DNA of 64,000 nt, taken from Streptomyces violaceusniger. Its GTDB lineage: Bacteria > Actinomycetota > Actinomycetes > Streptomycetales > Streptomycetaceae. The position numbers and the translations under genes are program-made. Under the pieces are notes generated by a model. That model had not been told where the DNA came from, made no database searches, and saw only the letters and a list, made by a program, of their open reading frames with translations. The stretch's first letter is position 1, and every line of letters begins with the position of its first letter. Positions 37,040-46,411 of the stretch are shown one piece after another. The DNA lies in the NCBI GenBank assembly GCA_005405945.1, contig BJHW01000001.1, positions 8,866,001-8,930,000 of the forward strand, in the 5' to 3' direction.

Positions 37040-37732
37040 TCAGCCCGACGCCGCCTCCACCAGGGCGCGCATGATCCGTACGTCGTCGCCCGCCTCCGGA
37101 TGCCACTGGACGCCCAGCACGAACGCCTCCGCGTCCGGCAGCTCCACCGCCTCCACCGTTCCGTCGTCCGTGGCGTGGGCCGAGGGGATCAGGCCCTTGC
37201 CCAGGTGGGCGACGGACTGGTGGTGGAAGGTGGGGACGGACACCGGCTCCGGGAGGATCCCGGCGAGGAGCGTGCCCGGGACCGGCTTCACCTGGTGGTG
37301 GTCGAAGACGCCGGGCGGGCCCGCGTGGCCGTCCAGGTGCTGGACGAGGGTGCCGCCGAGGGAGACGTTCAGGAGCTGGTGGCCGCGGCAGATGCCCAGC
37401 AGGGGAGTGCCCGAGGCCAGGGCCGCGTCGATCAGGGCCAGCTCCCAGGCGTCCCGCTCCCGCGCGGGCGGCCCGGTGCGCGGCTCCACCTCGGCCCCGT
37501 ACCGAGCCGGTTCCACATCCGGGCCGCCGGAGATGACGAGCCCGTCGAGGCGGGAGACGACGCTCGCGGCGGCGGCCGGGTCCTCGTCCGGTGGCAGCAT
37601 CGCCGCGAGGCCGCCCGCGCGCTGGACGAGCAGGTGGTAGCCCGAGGGCAGCAGCGCGGCGGGGAGGTTCCACACGCCCCAGCTCGCGGAGGGTTCGAGA
37701 TAGGTGCTGACGCCGATCAGGGGCTTGGACAC
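37040..37732 (-). CDS. gamma-glutamyl-gamma-aminobutyrate hydrolase-like class I amidotransferase
   Basis: A 230-residue class I glutamine-amidotransferase-fold protein, PuuD-like. Nucleophile elbow LLGICRGHQLLNVSLGG (Cys), and the His/Glu pair in GVQWHPEAGDD. Other family blocks: KPLIGVSTYLEPSASWGVW, GLVISGGPDVEPARYG, FHHQSVAHLGKGL. GTG 37732 is the start (VSKPLIGV). It is downstream of the permease gene on the same strand, 131 bp away. Context with a GlnA-like gamma-glutamyl ligase indicates release of glutamate from a gamma-glutamylated amine, as in the polyamine/ethanolamine routes of Streptomyces. Confidence 0.9.
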   Translation of the reverse strand: MSKPLIGVSTYLEPSASWGVWNLPAALLPSGYHLLVQRAGGLAAMLPPDEDPAAAASVVSRLDGLVISGGPDVEPARYGAEVEPRTGPPARERDAWELALIDAALASGTPLLGICRGHQLLNVSLGGTLVQHLDGHAGPPGVFDHHQVKPVPGTLLAGILPEPVSVPTFHHQSVAHLGKGLIPSAHATDDGTVEAVELPDAEAFVLGVQWHPEAGDDVRIMRALVEAASG

Positions 37733-37765
37733 CGGGGACTCCGATCTTCGTGGATCTGCTCGGTC

Positions 37766-37853
37766 GCGGGACGGTTCTCGGCCATGGGACGGTTCACCGT
37801 CGCGGGACGGCCGAGGGGCGGCCGAGGGACGGTCGCGGACGGTTCTCCGCCGG
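37766..37853 (-). repeat. degenerate GGGACGGTTC repeats between permease and hydrolase genes
   Basis: Short imperfect repeats of the type TCGCGGGACGGTTCTCGGCC recur four to five times in the 131-bp spacer (for example at 37770, 37793, 37820 and 37834). No coding potential. They probably arose by slippage and may fold into weak hairpins. Confidence 0.55.
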
Positions 37854-37863
37854 GGGAATGGTC

Positions 37864-39360
37864 TCAGTCGCGGGACAGTTCCGCCTCGGCCTCCGCCAGC
37901 GCCGCGAACTCCTCCTCCGGCGCCGCCGCGACCAGGCGGTGGCGGCTGTAGAAGGCGAAGTAGGCCAGCGCCACCGCGTAGACGCCGAGCGCGATGAAGG
38001 CCGCGTCCTTGTCCACCAGGAAGGTGGCCACCAGCGCGGAGCAGGCCAGGACGAAGGCGAGGGACGACGTCACCGTGCCGCCGGGGGTGCGGTAAGGACG
38101 CTCCAGGCCCGGTTCGCGGCGGCGCAGGACGATGTGCGAGAGCGACATCAGGGCGTACGAGATGGTGGCGCCGAAGACCGCCGTGTTGAGCATCCGGGCG
38201 CCGTCGCCGGTCCACGCCGCGAGGGCGAAGCCGATGGCACCCGGGACCAGCAGGCCCAGGAAGGGGGCCTTGCGGCTGCTGGTCAGCGAGAGGAAGCGGG
38301 GCAGATAGCCGGCCCGGGAGAGCGCGAACAGCTGGCGCGAACCGGCGAAGATCAGGGAGAAGAAGGAGGCCACGAGCCCGGCGAGCCCCGCGTAGTTGAC
38401 GATGCGCGACAGCACGGTGGCCTCGCCGTCCGGCTGCAGCGCCTCCACCAGCGGGTTGCCCGCCTCCTGCACGGCGCTCGGGCCGCGCGCCCCCGTCGCC
38501 GCGAGGAAGGTGAGCAGGGCGAGGAGCAGCAGGATGCCCATGGACCAGGCCATGGCCTTCGGCAGCGTACGGGCCGGGTCCCGGGTCTCCTCGGCCGCCA
38601 GCGGCACCCCCTCCACCCCCAGGAAGAACCACATGCCGAAGGGGAACGCCGACCAGATGCCGAGCAGCCCGAACGGCAGCCAGGAGCTCGCGCCGAAGGA
38701 GGAGTGGTCCGCCGGGATGTCGTTGAGCGAGCCCGCGTCGAAGTCGGTGAGGGCGCCCACGGCGAAGACCAGCAGCGCGGCGACGGCGATGGCGGTCACG
38801 ACCAGGCTGAACCGCAGGGCCTCGCCCACGCCCCACAGATGGATGCCGATGAAGATGACGAAGCACGCCAGGTAGACCGGCCAGCCGGACTCCAGGCCGA
38901 AGAGCCCGAGCGATTCGACGTAGTCGCCGATGAAGATGGAGATGGCGGCAGGCGCCAGGACGTACTCGATGAGGATCGCCGTGCCGGTGAGGAAGCCGCC
39001 CCAGGGGCCGAGGGCGCGCCGCGCGAAGCCGTAGCCGCCGCCCGCGGTGGGGAGGATCGCGGCCAGCTCCGCCAGGGCGAACACCATGCAGGCGTACATC
39101 AGGCCCATCAGCAGGGCGGCGATGGCGAGACCGCCGAAGCCGCCCTCCGCCAGGCCGAAGTTCCAGCCCGAGAAGTCGCCGGAGACGACATAGGCGACGC
39201 CGAGGCCGGTCAGCAGCAGGGGGCCCGCGCTGCCGCGCCGCAGGGTGCGGCGCTCCAGGTACGCGTCCTCCGGGGACGGTGCCGGGCCGCCGCCCGGCGG
39301 CGCGCCGCCGACGGAGGCGCGGGCGGATTCGGTGCGGGCGGACTCGGTACCGTCGGCCAT
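37864..39360 (-). CDS. APC-family permease, probably for ethanolamine
   Basis: A 498-residue amino acid/polyamine/organocation transporter with about 12 hydrophobic segments. The first is GSAGPLLLTGLGVAYVVSGD, then LMYACMVFALAELAAILPTA with GGGYGFARRALGPWGG, and the later WFFLGVEGVPLAAEETRDP (family motif). These blocks match ethanolamine permease-type members. ATG 39360 is preceded by GGAGTGTCCCCC and leaves a 30-residue hydrophilic N terminus. An imperfect 28-bp palindrome lies 34 bp upstream. The operon partner is the gamma-glutamyl hydrolase, and the GntR regulator is just upstream. The ethanolamine assignment rests on context and overall similarity. Confidence 0.85.
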   Translation of the reverse strand: MADGTESARTESARASVGGAPPGGGPAPSPEDAYLERRTLRRGSAGPLLLTGLGVAYVVSGDFSGWNFGLAEGGFGGLAIAALLMGLMYACMVFALAELAAILPTAGGGYGFARRALGPWGGFLTGTAILIEYVLAPAAISIFIGDYVESLGLFGLESGWPVYLACFVIFIGIHLWGVGEALRFSLVVTAIAVAALLVFAVGALTDFDAGSLNDIPADHSSFGASSWLPFGLLGIWSAFPFGMWFFLGVEGVPLAAEETRDPARTLPKAMAWSMGILLLLALLTFLAATGARGPSAVQEAGNPLVEALQPDGEATVLSRIVNYAGLAGLVASFFSLIFAGSRQLFALSRAGYLPRFLSLTSSRKAPFLGLLVPGAIGFALAAWTGDGARMLNTAVFGATISYALMSLSHIVLRRREPGLERPYRTPGGTVTSSLAFVLACSALVATFLVDKDAAFIALGVYAVALAYFAFYSRHRLVAAAPEEEFAALAEAEAELSRD

Positions 39361-39393
39361 GGGGGACACTCCTGCTCCACACGAGGGGGCGAT

Positions 39394-39421
39394 GGCAAAG
39401 GTGTGGGGCCATACCTTTGCC
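39394..39421 (-). promoter_or_regulatory. 28-bp palindrome upstream of the permease gene
   Basis: GGCAAAGGTGTGG at 39394-39406 and CCATACCTTTGCC at 39409-39421 are inverted copies (12 of 13 matching) separated by GG. It lies 34 bp before the permease ATG. It is a good candidate operator for the GntR protein encoded next door, or for a nitrogen regulator. Confidence 0.6.
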
Positions 39422-39486
39422 TTCCGGTCGGCGATGCGCAAGACCTCTGCGTAAAACCGTGGTTAATGACCCCGTGGGCCGACCGC

Positions 39487-40236
39487 TCAGACCAGGAAGC
39501 CGCGCAGCAGCGCCGCCGTGCCCTCGCAGTGCTCCCGCATCACCTCGCGCGCCCCGTCCGCGTCCCCGTCCAGCACCGCCTCGACCAGCGCCCCGTGCTG
39601 GGCCTGGGAGTGCTCGAGGTTCTTGACCAGCAGCGGGATGCAGTCCAGCAGGTCGTTGACGGTCGCGCGGACGGCCGCGTACTGGGCGGCCAGCGACGGT
39701 GAGCCCGCCAGCTCCGCGAGCGTGAGGTGGAGCATCGTGTCCAGCCGGCGGTAGTCGGCCAGCGGGGCGTCCCGCGTCGCGTCCAGGGCCGCCCGCAGCC
39801 GCCGCGCCTGCCCCTCGCCCAGCCCGTGCGCGGCGCACAGCCCCGCCGCGCCCACCTCCAGGACCTCACGGAACCGCAGGGTGTCCTCGACGTCGACCGC
39901 CTCGACCCGCCGCCGCAGCTCGTCCTGGCCGCCCTCGGCGGGCTCGGGCCTGGCCCGGACGAAGGTGCCGCCGTAGCGGCCGCGGCGGCTCTCCACCAGC
40001 CCCTGGTCCTGGAGCACCTTCAGCACCTCGCGCAGGGTCACCCGGCTGATCCGCAGCCGGTCGGCCAGCTCCCGCTCGGCCGGGAGCCGGCCGCCGTCGG
40101 GGACCAGCCCCAGCCGCAGCACCTGGAGTATCTGCTCCAGCGCCTCCTCGAAGCCGTTCCCCGCGCGCACCGGGCGCAGCACCGGCGCCAGCCGGTCGTC
40201 CGCCGCGCTCCCGCGCCCACTCCCGCTCTCGCTCAT
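39487..40236 (-). CDS. GntR/FadR-family transcriptional regulator
   Basis: A 249-residue regulator. The N-terminal winged helix reads LEQILQVLRLGLVPDGGRLP, then AERELADRLRISRVTLREVL and LQDQGLVESRRGRYGGTFV, the GntR signature. The C-terminal all-helical FCD domain (DTLRFREVLEVGAAGLCAAH, TMLHLTLAELAGSPSLAAQY, HGALVEAVLDGDADGAREVM) has the conserved Asp/His metal-ligand pattern of FadR-C. ATG 40236 gives about 25 residues before the DNA-binding domain. It is divergent from the GlnA-like gene (123 bp) and upstream of the permease, so it probably controls both arms of this amine catabolic locus. Confidence 0.92.
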   Translation of the reverse strand: MSESGSGRGSAADDRLAPVLRPVRAGNGFEEALEQILQVLRLGLVPDGGRLPAERELADRLRISRVTLREVLKVLQDQGLVESRRGRYGGTFVRARPEPAEGGQDELRRRVEAVDVEDTLRFREVLEVGAAGLCAAHGLGEGQARRLRAALDATRDAPLADYRRLDTMLHLTLAELAGSPSLAAQYAAVRATVNDLLDCIPLLVKNLEHSQAQHGALVEAVLDGDADGAREVMREHCEGTAALLRGFLV

Positions 40237-40359
40237 CGAACCGTCCGCACCTACTTCCCAACCAATGGTCTGCGGTATTACCTTAAGGCCACCCCGCGCT
40301 CCCCAACCCCTCTCCGCACTCTCCCTCCCCCAGAATTCTCCGACGCAGGAGGCCCCACC

Positions 40360-41726
40360 GTGGCAGACCGCACGCCCCCGCTCTCGGTCGACGAGCTGAC
40401 CAGACTGGTCGCCGCCGGGGAGATCGACACCGTCGTCCTGGCCTTCACTGATATGCAGGGAAGGCTCCAGGGCAAGCGGTTCGCCGCCCGCTTCTTCCTC
40501 GACGACGTCCTGGAGCACGGCACCGAGGGCTGCAACTACCTCCTCGCCGTCGACACCGAGATGAACACCGTCGACGGCTACGCCATGTCCTCCTGGGAGC
40601 GCGGCTACGGCGACTTCGCCATGCACGGCGACACCGCCACCCTGCGCCGCACCCCCTGGAACCCCGGCACCGCCCTCCTCACCGCCGACCTCGCCTGGCA
40701 CGACGGCAGCCCGGTGGCCGCCTCCCCGCGCCAGATCCTGCGCCGTCAGCTCGACCGGCTCGCCGAGCGCGGCTGGACCGCGTACACCGGCACCGAGCTG
40801 GAGTTCATGGTCTTCAGGGACAGCTACGAGCAGGCGTGGAACACCGGCTACCGCGGGCTGACCCCCGCCAACCAGTACAACGTCGACTACTCCGTGCTCG
40901 GCACCGGCCGGGTCGAGCCCCTGCTGCGCCGCATCCGCAACGAGATGGGCGCCGCCGGGATGACCGTGGAGTCGGCCAAGGGGAGTGCAACCTCGGCCAG
41001 CACGAGATCGCCTTCCGCTACGCCGACGCCCTGACCACCTGCGACCAGCACGCCGTCTACAAGACCGGCGCCAAGGAGATCGCCGCCCAGGAGGGCATGG
41101 CGCTCACCTTCATGGCCAAGTACGACGAGCGCGAGGGCAACTCCTGCCACATCCACCTCTCGCTGCGCGACGAGGCCGGGCACCCCGTGCTCGCCGACGA
41201 CGACGGCGCGTACGGCATGTCGAAGACCATGCGCCACTTCCTCGCCGGACAGATCGCGGCGATGCGCGACTTCACCCTGCTCTACGCCCCGAACATCAAC
41301 TCCTACAAGCGGTTCCGCCCCGGCTCCTTCGCGCCCACCGCCGTCGCCTGGGGCCCGGACAACCGCACCTGCGCGCTGCGCGTCATCGGCCACGGCCCCT
41401 CCCACCGGCTGGAGAACCGGCTCCCCGGCGGCGACGTCAACCCGTACCTGGCCGTGGCTGGGATGGTGGCCGCCGGGCTGCACGGCGTGGAGCGGGAGCT
41501 GGAGCTCCCCGAGGTCTGTACCGGCAACGCCTACAACGGCGACGCCGAGCACGTGCCGACCTCGCTGCGCGACGCCGCCGAGCTGTGGCGGAACAGCCCC
41601 ATAGCGCGGGCCGCCTTCGGCGACGAGGTGGTCGAGCACTACCTCAACATGGCGCGCGTCGAGCAGGACGCCTATGACACCGCCGTCACGGACTGGGAGC
41701 GCTTCCGGTCCTTCGAGCGCATGTGA
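40360..41726 (+). CDS. glnA4: glutamine synthetase-like gamma-glutamyl-amine ligase, GlnA4 type (internal frameshift)
   Basis: A GlnA-fold ATP-dependent ligase. Seen: VVLAFTDMQGRLQGKRFAAR, metal-binding TGTELEFMVF, AKGECNLGQHEIAFRYADAL, the ATP-region GNSCHIHLSL, and NSYKRFRPGSFAPTAVAWG with RLENRLPGGDVNPYLAVAGM. The frame breaks at the GGGG run 40980-40983; one extra G restores ESAKGECNLGQHE and 455 residues. GTG 40360 has GCAGGAGG at 40346-40353. Known: S. coelicolor GlnA4 glutamylates ethanolamine, not ammonia. The permease, aldehyde dehydrogenase and gamma-glutamyl hydrolase around it support the same role here. True glutamine synthetase activity is unlikely. Confidence 0.88.
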
Positions 41727-41737
41727 GGAACCACCAG

Positions 41738-43143
41738 GTGAGCAACGAGCACCCGCACCCCGACCACCACCCCCACGAACACCGGATCCTCAATCCGGCC
41801 ACCGAGGAGGTCATCGCCACCGTCCCCGCCGCCACCCCGGGCGAGGTGGCCGCCGCCGTGGCGCGCGCCACCGCGGCGCAGCGCGGCTGGGCCGCGCTCG
41901 CCCCCGCCGACCGCGCCCGGCTGCTGCGCCGCTTCGCCGCCGCGGTGGACGACCACATCGAGGAGCTGGCCGCCCTCGAGGTCCGCGAGGCGGGCCATCC
42001 GATCGGCAACGCCCGCTGGGAGGCGGGCAATGTGCGCGATCTGCTGGACTATGCGGCCGGGGGAGCGGAGCGGCTGAGCGGCGCCCAGATCCCGGTGGCC
42101 GGCGGTCTGAACGTCACCTTCCACGAGCCGCTGGGCGTGGTCGCGGTCATCGCGCCGTGGAACTTCCCCATGCCGATCGCCGCCTGGGGCACCGCGCCCG
42201 CCCTGGCCGCCGGGAACGCCGTCGTCCTCAAACCGGCCGAGACCACCCCGCTCACCGCGCTCCGGCTGGCCGAACTCGCCCTGGAGGCGGGCCTGCCCGA
42301 AGGGCTCTTCCAGGTGCTGCCCGGGGCCGGGCCGGTCGCGGGCGCCGCGCTGGTCGAGCACCCCGGCGTCGCCAAGGTCGTCTTCACCGGCTCCACGGCC
42401 GTCGGCAAGGAGATCATGGCCAAATGCGCCGCGGGCGTGAAGCGGGTGACCCTCGAACTCGGCGGCAAGAGCCCGAACATCGTCTTCGCCGACGCCGACC
42501 TCGAGCGCGCCGCGGCCTCCGCGCCCGGCTCCTTCCTGGACAACACCGGACAGGACTGCTGCGCCCGCAGCCGCATCCTGGTCCAGCGGAGCGTCTACGA
42601 CCGGTTCATGGAGCTGCTGGCGCCCGCCGTGACCTCCTTCGCGGTCGGCGACCCGGCCGACCCCGCCACCGCCATGGGCCCGCTGATCTCGGCGGCCCAG
42701 CGGGAGCGCGTACGGTCCTACGTACCCGAGGACGCGCCCGCCGCCATCCGCGGCGAGGCCCCGAAGGGCAAGGGGTTCTGGTACCCGGCCACCGTGCTGG
42801 AGGCCACCGGCCCGGGGGACCGCGCCGCCGTGGAGGAGATCTTCGGCCCCGTCGCGGTCGTCCTCCCCTTCGAGGACGAGGCCGACGCCGTGACGCTGGC
42901 CAACGCCACCGACTACGGCCTCTCCGGCTCGATCTGGACCCGTGACGTGGGCCGCGCGGTCCGGGTCTCGCGCGCCGTCGCCGCCGGGAACCTGTCCGTC
43001 AACTCGCACAGCAGCGTGCGGTACGCCACCCCTTCGGCGGCTACAAGCAGTCCGGCCTGGGCCGGGAGCTGGGCCCCGACGCCCTTGCCGCCTTCACCGA
43101 GACCAAGAACGTCTTCATCAGCACCGAGGAGCGACTGACGTGA
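41738..43143 (+). CDS. aldehyde dehydrogenase family protein (frameshift near the 3' end)
   Basis: NAD(P)-dependent aldehyde dehydrogenase. Seen: VVAVIAPWNFPMPIAAWGTA (cofactor), LKPAETTPLTALRLAEL, FTGSTAVGKEIM, the catalytic Glu in VTLELGGKSPNIVFADAD, and the active-site Cys in FLDNTGQDCCARSRILV. The frame breaks at the CCCC run 43029-43032; one extra C gives TPFGGYKQSGLGRELGPDAL and 468 residues. GTG 41738 with a GAGGAA site is preferred over GTG 41723, which overlaps the upstream stop as GTGA. It probably oxidises the aldehyde formed from gamma-glutamyl-ethanolamide in the ethanolamine pathway. Its stop overlaps the SDR start. Confidence 0.9.
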
Positions 43144-43922
43144 CCGAGACCCCCGTGTGCCGCCGTCTGGTGGGCCGTACCGCCGTCATCACCGGAGCGG
43201 GCAGCGGCATCGGCCTGGCCACCGCGCGCCGCCTGGCCTCCGAGGGCGCGCAGGTCGTCTGCGCCGATATCGACGAGAGCGCGGGCAAGGCCGCCGCCGA
43301 CGAGGTCGGCGGGCTCTTCGTGCGAGTGGACGTGGTCGACCCCGAGCAGGTCGAGGCGCTCTTCAAGACCGCCTTCGACACCTACGGTTCGGTGGACATC
43401 GCCTTCAACAACGCCGGGATCTCCCCGCCCGACGACGACTCGATCCTCACCACCGGGCTCGACGCCTGGAAGCGGGTCCAGGAGGTCAACCTCACCTCCG
43501 TCTATCTGTGCTGCAAGGCCGCGCTGCCGTACATGCGGCGGCAGGGCCGGGGTTCCATCATCAACACCGCCTCGTTCGTGGCCGTGATGGGCGCCGCCAC
43601 CTCCCAGATCAGCTACACCGCCTCCAAGGGCGGGGTGCTGGCCATGTCCCGCGAACTGGGCGTGCAGTTCGCCCGCGAGGGCATCCGGGTCAACGCGCTG
43701 TGCCCGGGGCCGGTCAACACCCCGCTGCTGAAGGAGCTGTTCGCCAAGGACCCGGAGCGGGCCCAGCGGCGGCTGGTGCACGTACCGGTGGGCCGGTTCG
43801 CCGAGCCGGAGGAGATCGCCTCCGCCGTGGCCTTCCTGGCCAGCGATGACGCGTCCTTCGTCAACGCCGCCGAGTTCCTCGTGGACGGCGGGATCGCCGG
43901 GGCATATGTCACGCCGTTGTAG
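43140..43922 (+). CDS. SDR family oxidoreductase (3-oxoacyl-ACP reductase-like)
   Basis: A 260-residue classical SDR. Cofactor motif AVITGAGSGIGLATARRLAS, then the Asp of VCADIDE that favours NAD, NNAGI, catalytic Ser in INTASFVAVMG, and YTASKGG with Tyr and Lys. The ending DGGIAGAYVTPL is typical of the FabG-like group. GTG 43140 overlaps the aldehyde dehydrogenase stop (GTGA), making it the third gene of the glnA4 operon. It probably oxidises the alcohol group of the glutamylated amine or a related intermediate to the aldehyde. That order of steps is inferred from gene content. Confidence 0.9.
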   Translation: MTETPVCRRLVGRTAVITGAGSGIGLATARRLASEGAQVVCADIDESAGKAAADEVGGLFVRVDVVDPEQVEALFKTAFDTYGSVDIAFNNAGISPPDDDSILTTGLDAWKRVQEVNLTSVYLCCKAALPYMRRQGRGSIINTASFVAVMGAATSQISYTASKGGVLAMSRELGVQFAREGIRVNALCPGPVNTPLLKELFAKDPERAQRRLVHVPVGRFAEPEEIASAVAFLASDDASFVNAAEFLVDGGIAGAYVTPL

Positions 43923-43985
43923 TCCGGGTGCGTAGTCCTGCCATCCGCGGTGTACGGACTCCACCCCTGGCCATAGGCTGACCAT

Positions 43986-44956
43986 GTGACGATGAACACG
44001 CCCCCCGGCTGGTACCCCGATCCCGGCTACGCAGGTAACGGCCCCGCCATGGAACGGTGGTGGGACGGCTCGGCGTGGACCGAGTACACCCGTGATGCCT
44101 CGGGCGCCGCGGACCCGGCCTTCGGCCCGCCGCAACCCCCCTACCTGCCAGGGCAGCAGGGGGGACACGGCCACGGCCGGGGCCGGGGCCCGAGGATCGC
44201 GGCGCTCTCCGTCGCCGTCGGCGTCGTCGTCGCCGCGATCGCCGGTGGCATCGTGCTGCTGGGCGACGGCGGCGACGGCGGCGGGAACGCCCAGACCGGG
44301 CCCGGCCCCAGCACCTCCGCGCCGGACGACGGCGGCGACCCGGCCCCGACCTCCCCACCCCGGACAACCCCTCGGAGGGGCCCACCGAGAGCCCCGGCGC
44401 ACCACCCAGCTACGACCCGGACACCGCCCCGGACCCGGGCAACGGCATCAGCCTGCCGGTGCTCTCCGGCTGGCAGGCGGGGCGCAGCAGCTCCGGCGGC
44501 GCGGGCGTCACCACCTCCCGCTACCCCTGCCCGGGCGACCCGTCCACCGACTGTGTGCGCGGCGGCGCCTTCTCCCGGACCGCCGAGGGCTACAAGGCCA
44601 CCTCCGCCAAGGGCATAGCCAAGGAGGACATCGCGCAGAACGCCGAGGAGTCCTACGGCACCGACCAGGACACCGACCGCAAGGCGTACGGCGGGATCAC
44701 CTCCCACAAGCAGCTGAAGGCGTCGGCGGTCGAGGTCGCGGGCAAGGAGGGCTATCTGGTCCGCTGGAAGGTGGTGACGAAGAAGGGCGACGACGGCATC
44801 GTCCAGTCGGTGGCGTTCCCCTCGCCCACCATGCCGGGCACGATGGTCGTGGTGCGCTTCGGGTTCGACGAGAGCGACAAGGCGCCGCCGCTCAGCGACA
44901 TGGACAAGATCCTCAAGGGCATCGAGGCGCTGGCGGGCGACGGCAGGTCCATCTAG
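43986..44956 (+). CDS. DUF2510 membrane protein (internal frameshift)
   Basis: An N-terminal DUF2510 module (PPGWYPDPGYAGNGPAMERW, WDGSAWTEYT) is followed by a proline-rich linker, one transmembrane helix (IAALSVAVGVVVAAIAGGIV, about residues 71-92), and an extracytoplasmic part. The frame breaks at the CCCC run 44353-44356. One extra C gives PTSPTPDNPSEGPTESPGA and a 323-residue protein whose external domain (VLSGWQAGRSSSGGAGVTTS, EGYLVRWKVVTKKGDDG) is a common Streptomyces domain of unknown function. GTG 43986 is used; ATG 43992 is an alternative. Probably a membrane-anchored lipid- or wall-facing protein. Function unknown. Confidence 0.85.
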
Positions 44957-45001
44957 CCGCGTCGCACCGTTACTTTTCGGTCGTTGCTCGAAAGATGTCG
45001 G

Positions 45002-46198
45002 TCAGAGGAACGTCCTGCCCTCGCCCCGGTACGTCGGCACCTCGGCCACCACCCGGTCCCCCTCGATCAGCCGCAGCGTGTCGAACCGTTCGCACAGCTC
45101 ACCGGCCTTGGCGTGCCGGAACCACACCTTGTCGCCGATCAGCAGATCGTCGGCGGCCGTGCCCAGCAGCGGGGTCTGCACCTCGCCCGGCCCCTCCATC
45201 GAGTCGTACACCAGCCCCTCCGGCAGATACGGCACCGGCAGCCGGTCCCGGCCCGCCGCGCCCGACGCCGGATAGCCACCGCCGAGCACCGTCACCACGC
45301 CCACCCCGGGGCGGCGCACCACCGGCTGGGCGAACAGGGCCGCCGGGCGGCCGCGGAAGGAGGTGTAGTGGTCGAACAGCCGTGGCTGGTAGAGCCCGGA
45401 CCCGGCGGCGATCTCGGTCACCGCGGCCTCCGCGGCGGTGTGCTGCACACTGCCCGTACCGCCGCCGTTGACGAACTCCAGGTCCGCCACGGCCCGCACC
45501 GCCCGTACGGCCGCGGCCCGGCGCGCCGCGAGCTCCCGGCGCGCCACGGACTGCATCAGCCGGATGGCGCGCGAGCGCAGCGGGCTCCCGGGCACCGCGT
45601 CGCCCACGCCCGCCACATGCCCCTCGTACGCCATCAGTCCGACCAGCCGGAAGCCGGGGCGGTCGGCGATCGCCCGCGCCAGGGCGGCCAGTTGCTCCGG
45701 TTCGCGCAGCGGTGAGCGCAGCGCCCCGACCCGCACCCGCCCGCCGAGCATCCGCAGCGAGGTGTCCAATTCCAGGCAGACCCGGACCTCTTCGGTCCCG
45801 GCGCGAACGCTGTCGATCAGATCGAGCTGGGAGAGGTCGTCCACCATGACGGTCACGGCCTCGGCCAGCTTGGGGTCGCCGGTCAGGGTGGCGAAGCCGT
45901 CCCGGTCGGCGGAGGGATAGGCGAGCAGCACGTCGTCGAACCCCTCGCGCGCCAGCCACAGTGACTCCGGGAGCGTGAAGCTCATGATCCCCGCGAAGCC
46001 GTCGCGCGCGAGCACCCGCTCCAACAGCGCGCGGCAGCGCACCGATTTGCTGGCGACACGGATCGGTTTGCCTCCCGCCCGGCGGACCAGATCCCGGGCG
46101 TTGTCGTCGAAGGCTCCCAGGTCGACAATCGCCACGGGCGCTTCGAGATGGGCGGTGGCCCGGTCGTACCGGGCCCGGTCAGCGGCGGCAGCGGACAT
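45002..46198 (-). CDS. PLP-dependent amino acid deaminase/aldolase (D-threonine aldolase / alanine racemase fold)
   Basis: A 398-residue fold-type III PLP enzyme. The PLP lysine lies in KPIRVASKSVRCRALLERVL. The barrel continues with FTLPESLWLAREGFDDVLLA, VRVCLELDTSLRMLGGRVRVG, GLMAYEGHVAGV, EFVNGGGTGSVQHT. The C-terminal beta domain carries the zinc-site-like ending VPTYRGEGRTFL. Usual annotation is amino acid deaminase/aldolase, acting on D-threonine or D-serine analogues; the exact substrate is not decidable. ATG 46198 leaves a short helical leader. It converges with the DUF2510 gene (45 bp) and diverges from the membrane protein at 46412. Confidence 0.88.
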   Translation of the reverse strand: MSAAAADRARYDRATAHLEAPVAIVDLGAFDDNARDLVRRAGGKPIRVASKSVRCRALLERVLARDGFAGIMSFTLPESLWLAREGFDDVLLAYPSADRDGFATLTGDPKLAEAVTVMVDDLSQLDLIDSVRAGTEEVRVCLELDTSLRMLGGRVRVGALRSPLREPEQLAALARAIADRPGFRLVGLMAYEGHVAGVGDAVPGSPLRSRAIRLMQSVARRELAARRAAAVRAVRAVADLEFVNGGGTGSVQHTAAEAAVTEIAAGSGLYQPRLFDHYTSFRGRPAALFAQPVVRRPGVGVVTVLGGGYPASGAAGRDRLPVPYLPEGLVYDSMEGPGEVQTPLLGTAADDLLIGDKVWFRHAKAGELCERFDTLRLIEGDRVVAEVPTYRGEGRTFL

Positions 46199-46411
46199 GG
46201 ACGCAGCTTGCCAGACCGCTATTACCACTGGGTAGAGGGCGCCCGGTGCGCAGGCCCCCCGGCTGGCCGTAGAGTGTCGCGCACGCCACGACCGGCAGGT
46301 CAGCGGCGTGTTGTCCGCATACGGGTCGGCCTGCCCGAAAGGCGGTGCGGTGGCGCGGCGAACCGGACGGAGCCAGGTGAAGCAGGTCTCGACGGGTGCG
46401 AGGGGGTGCAG

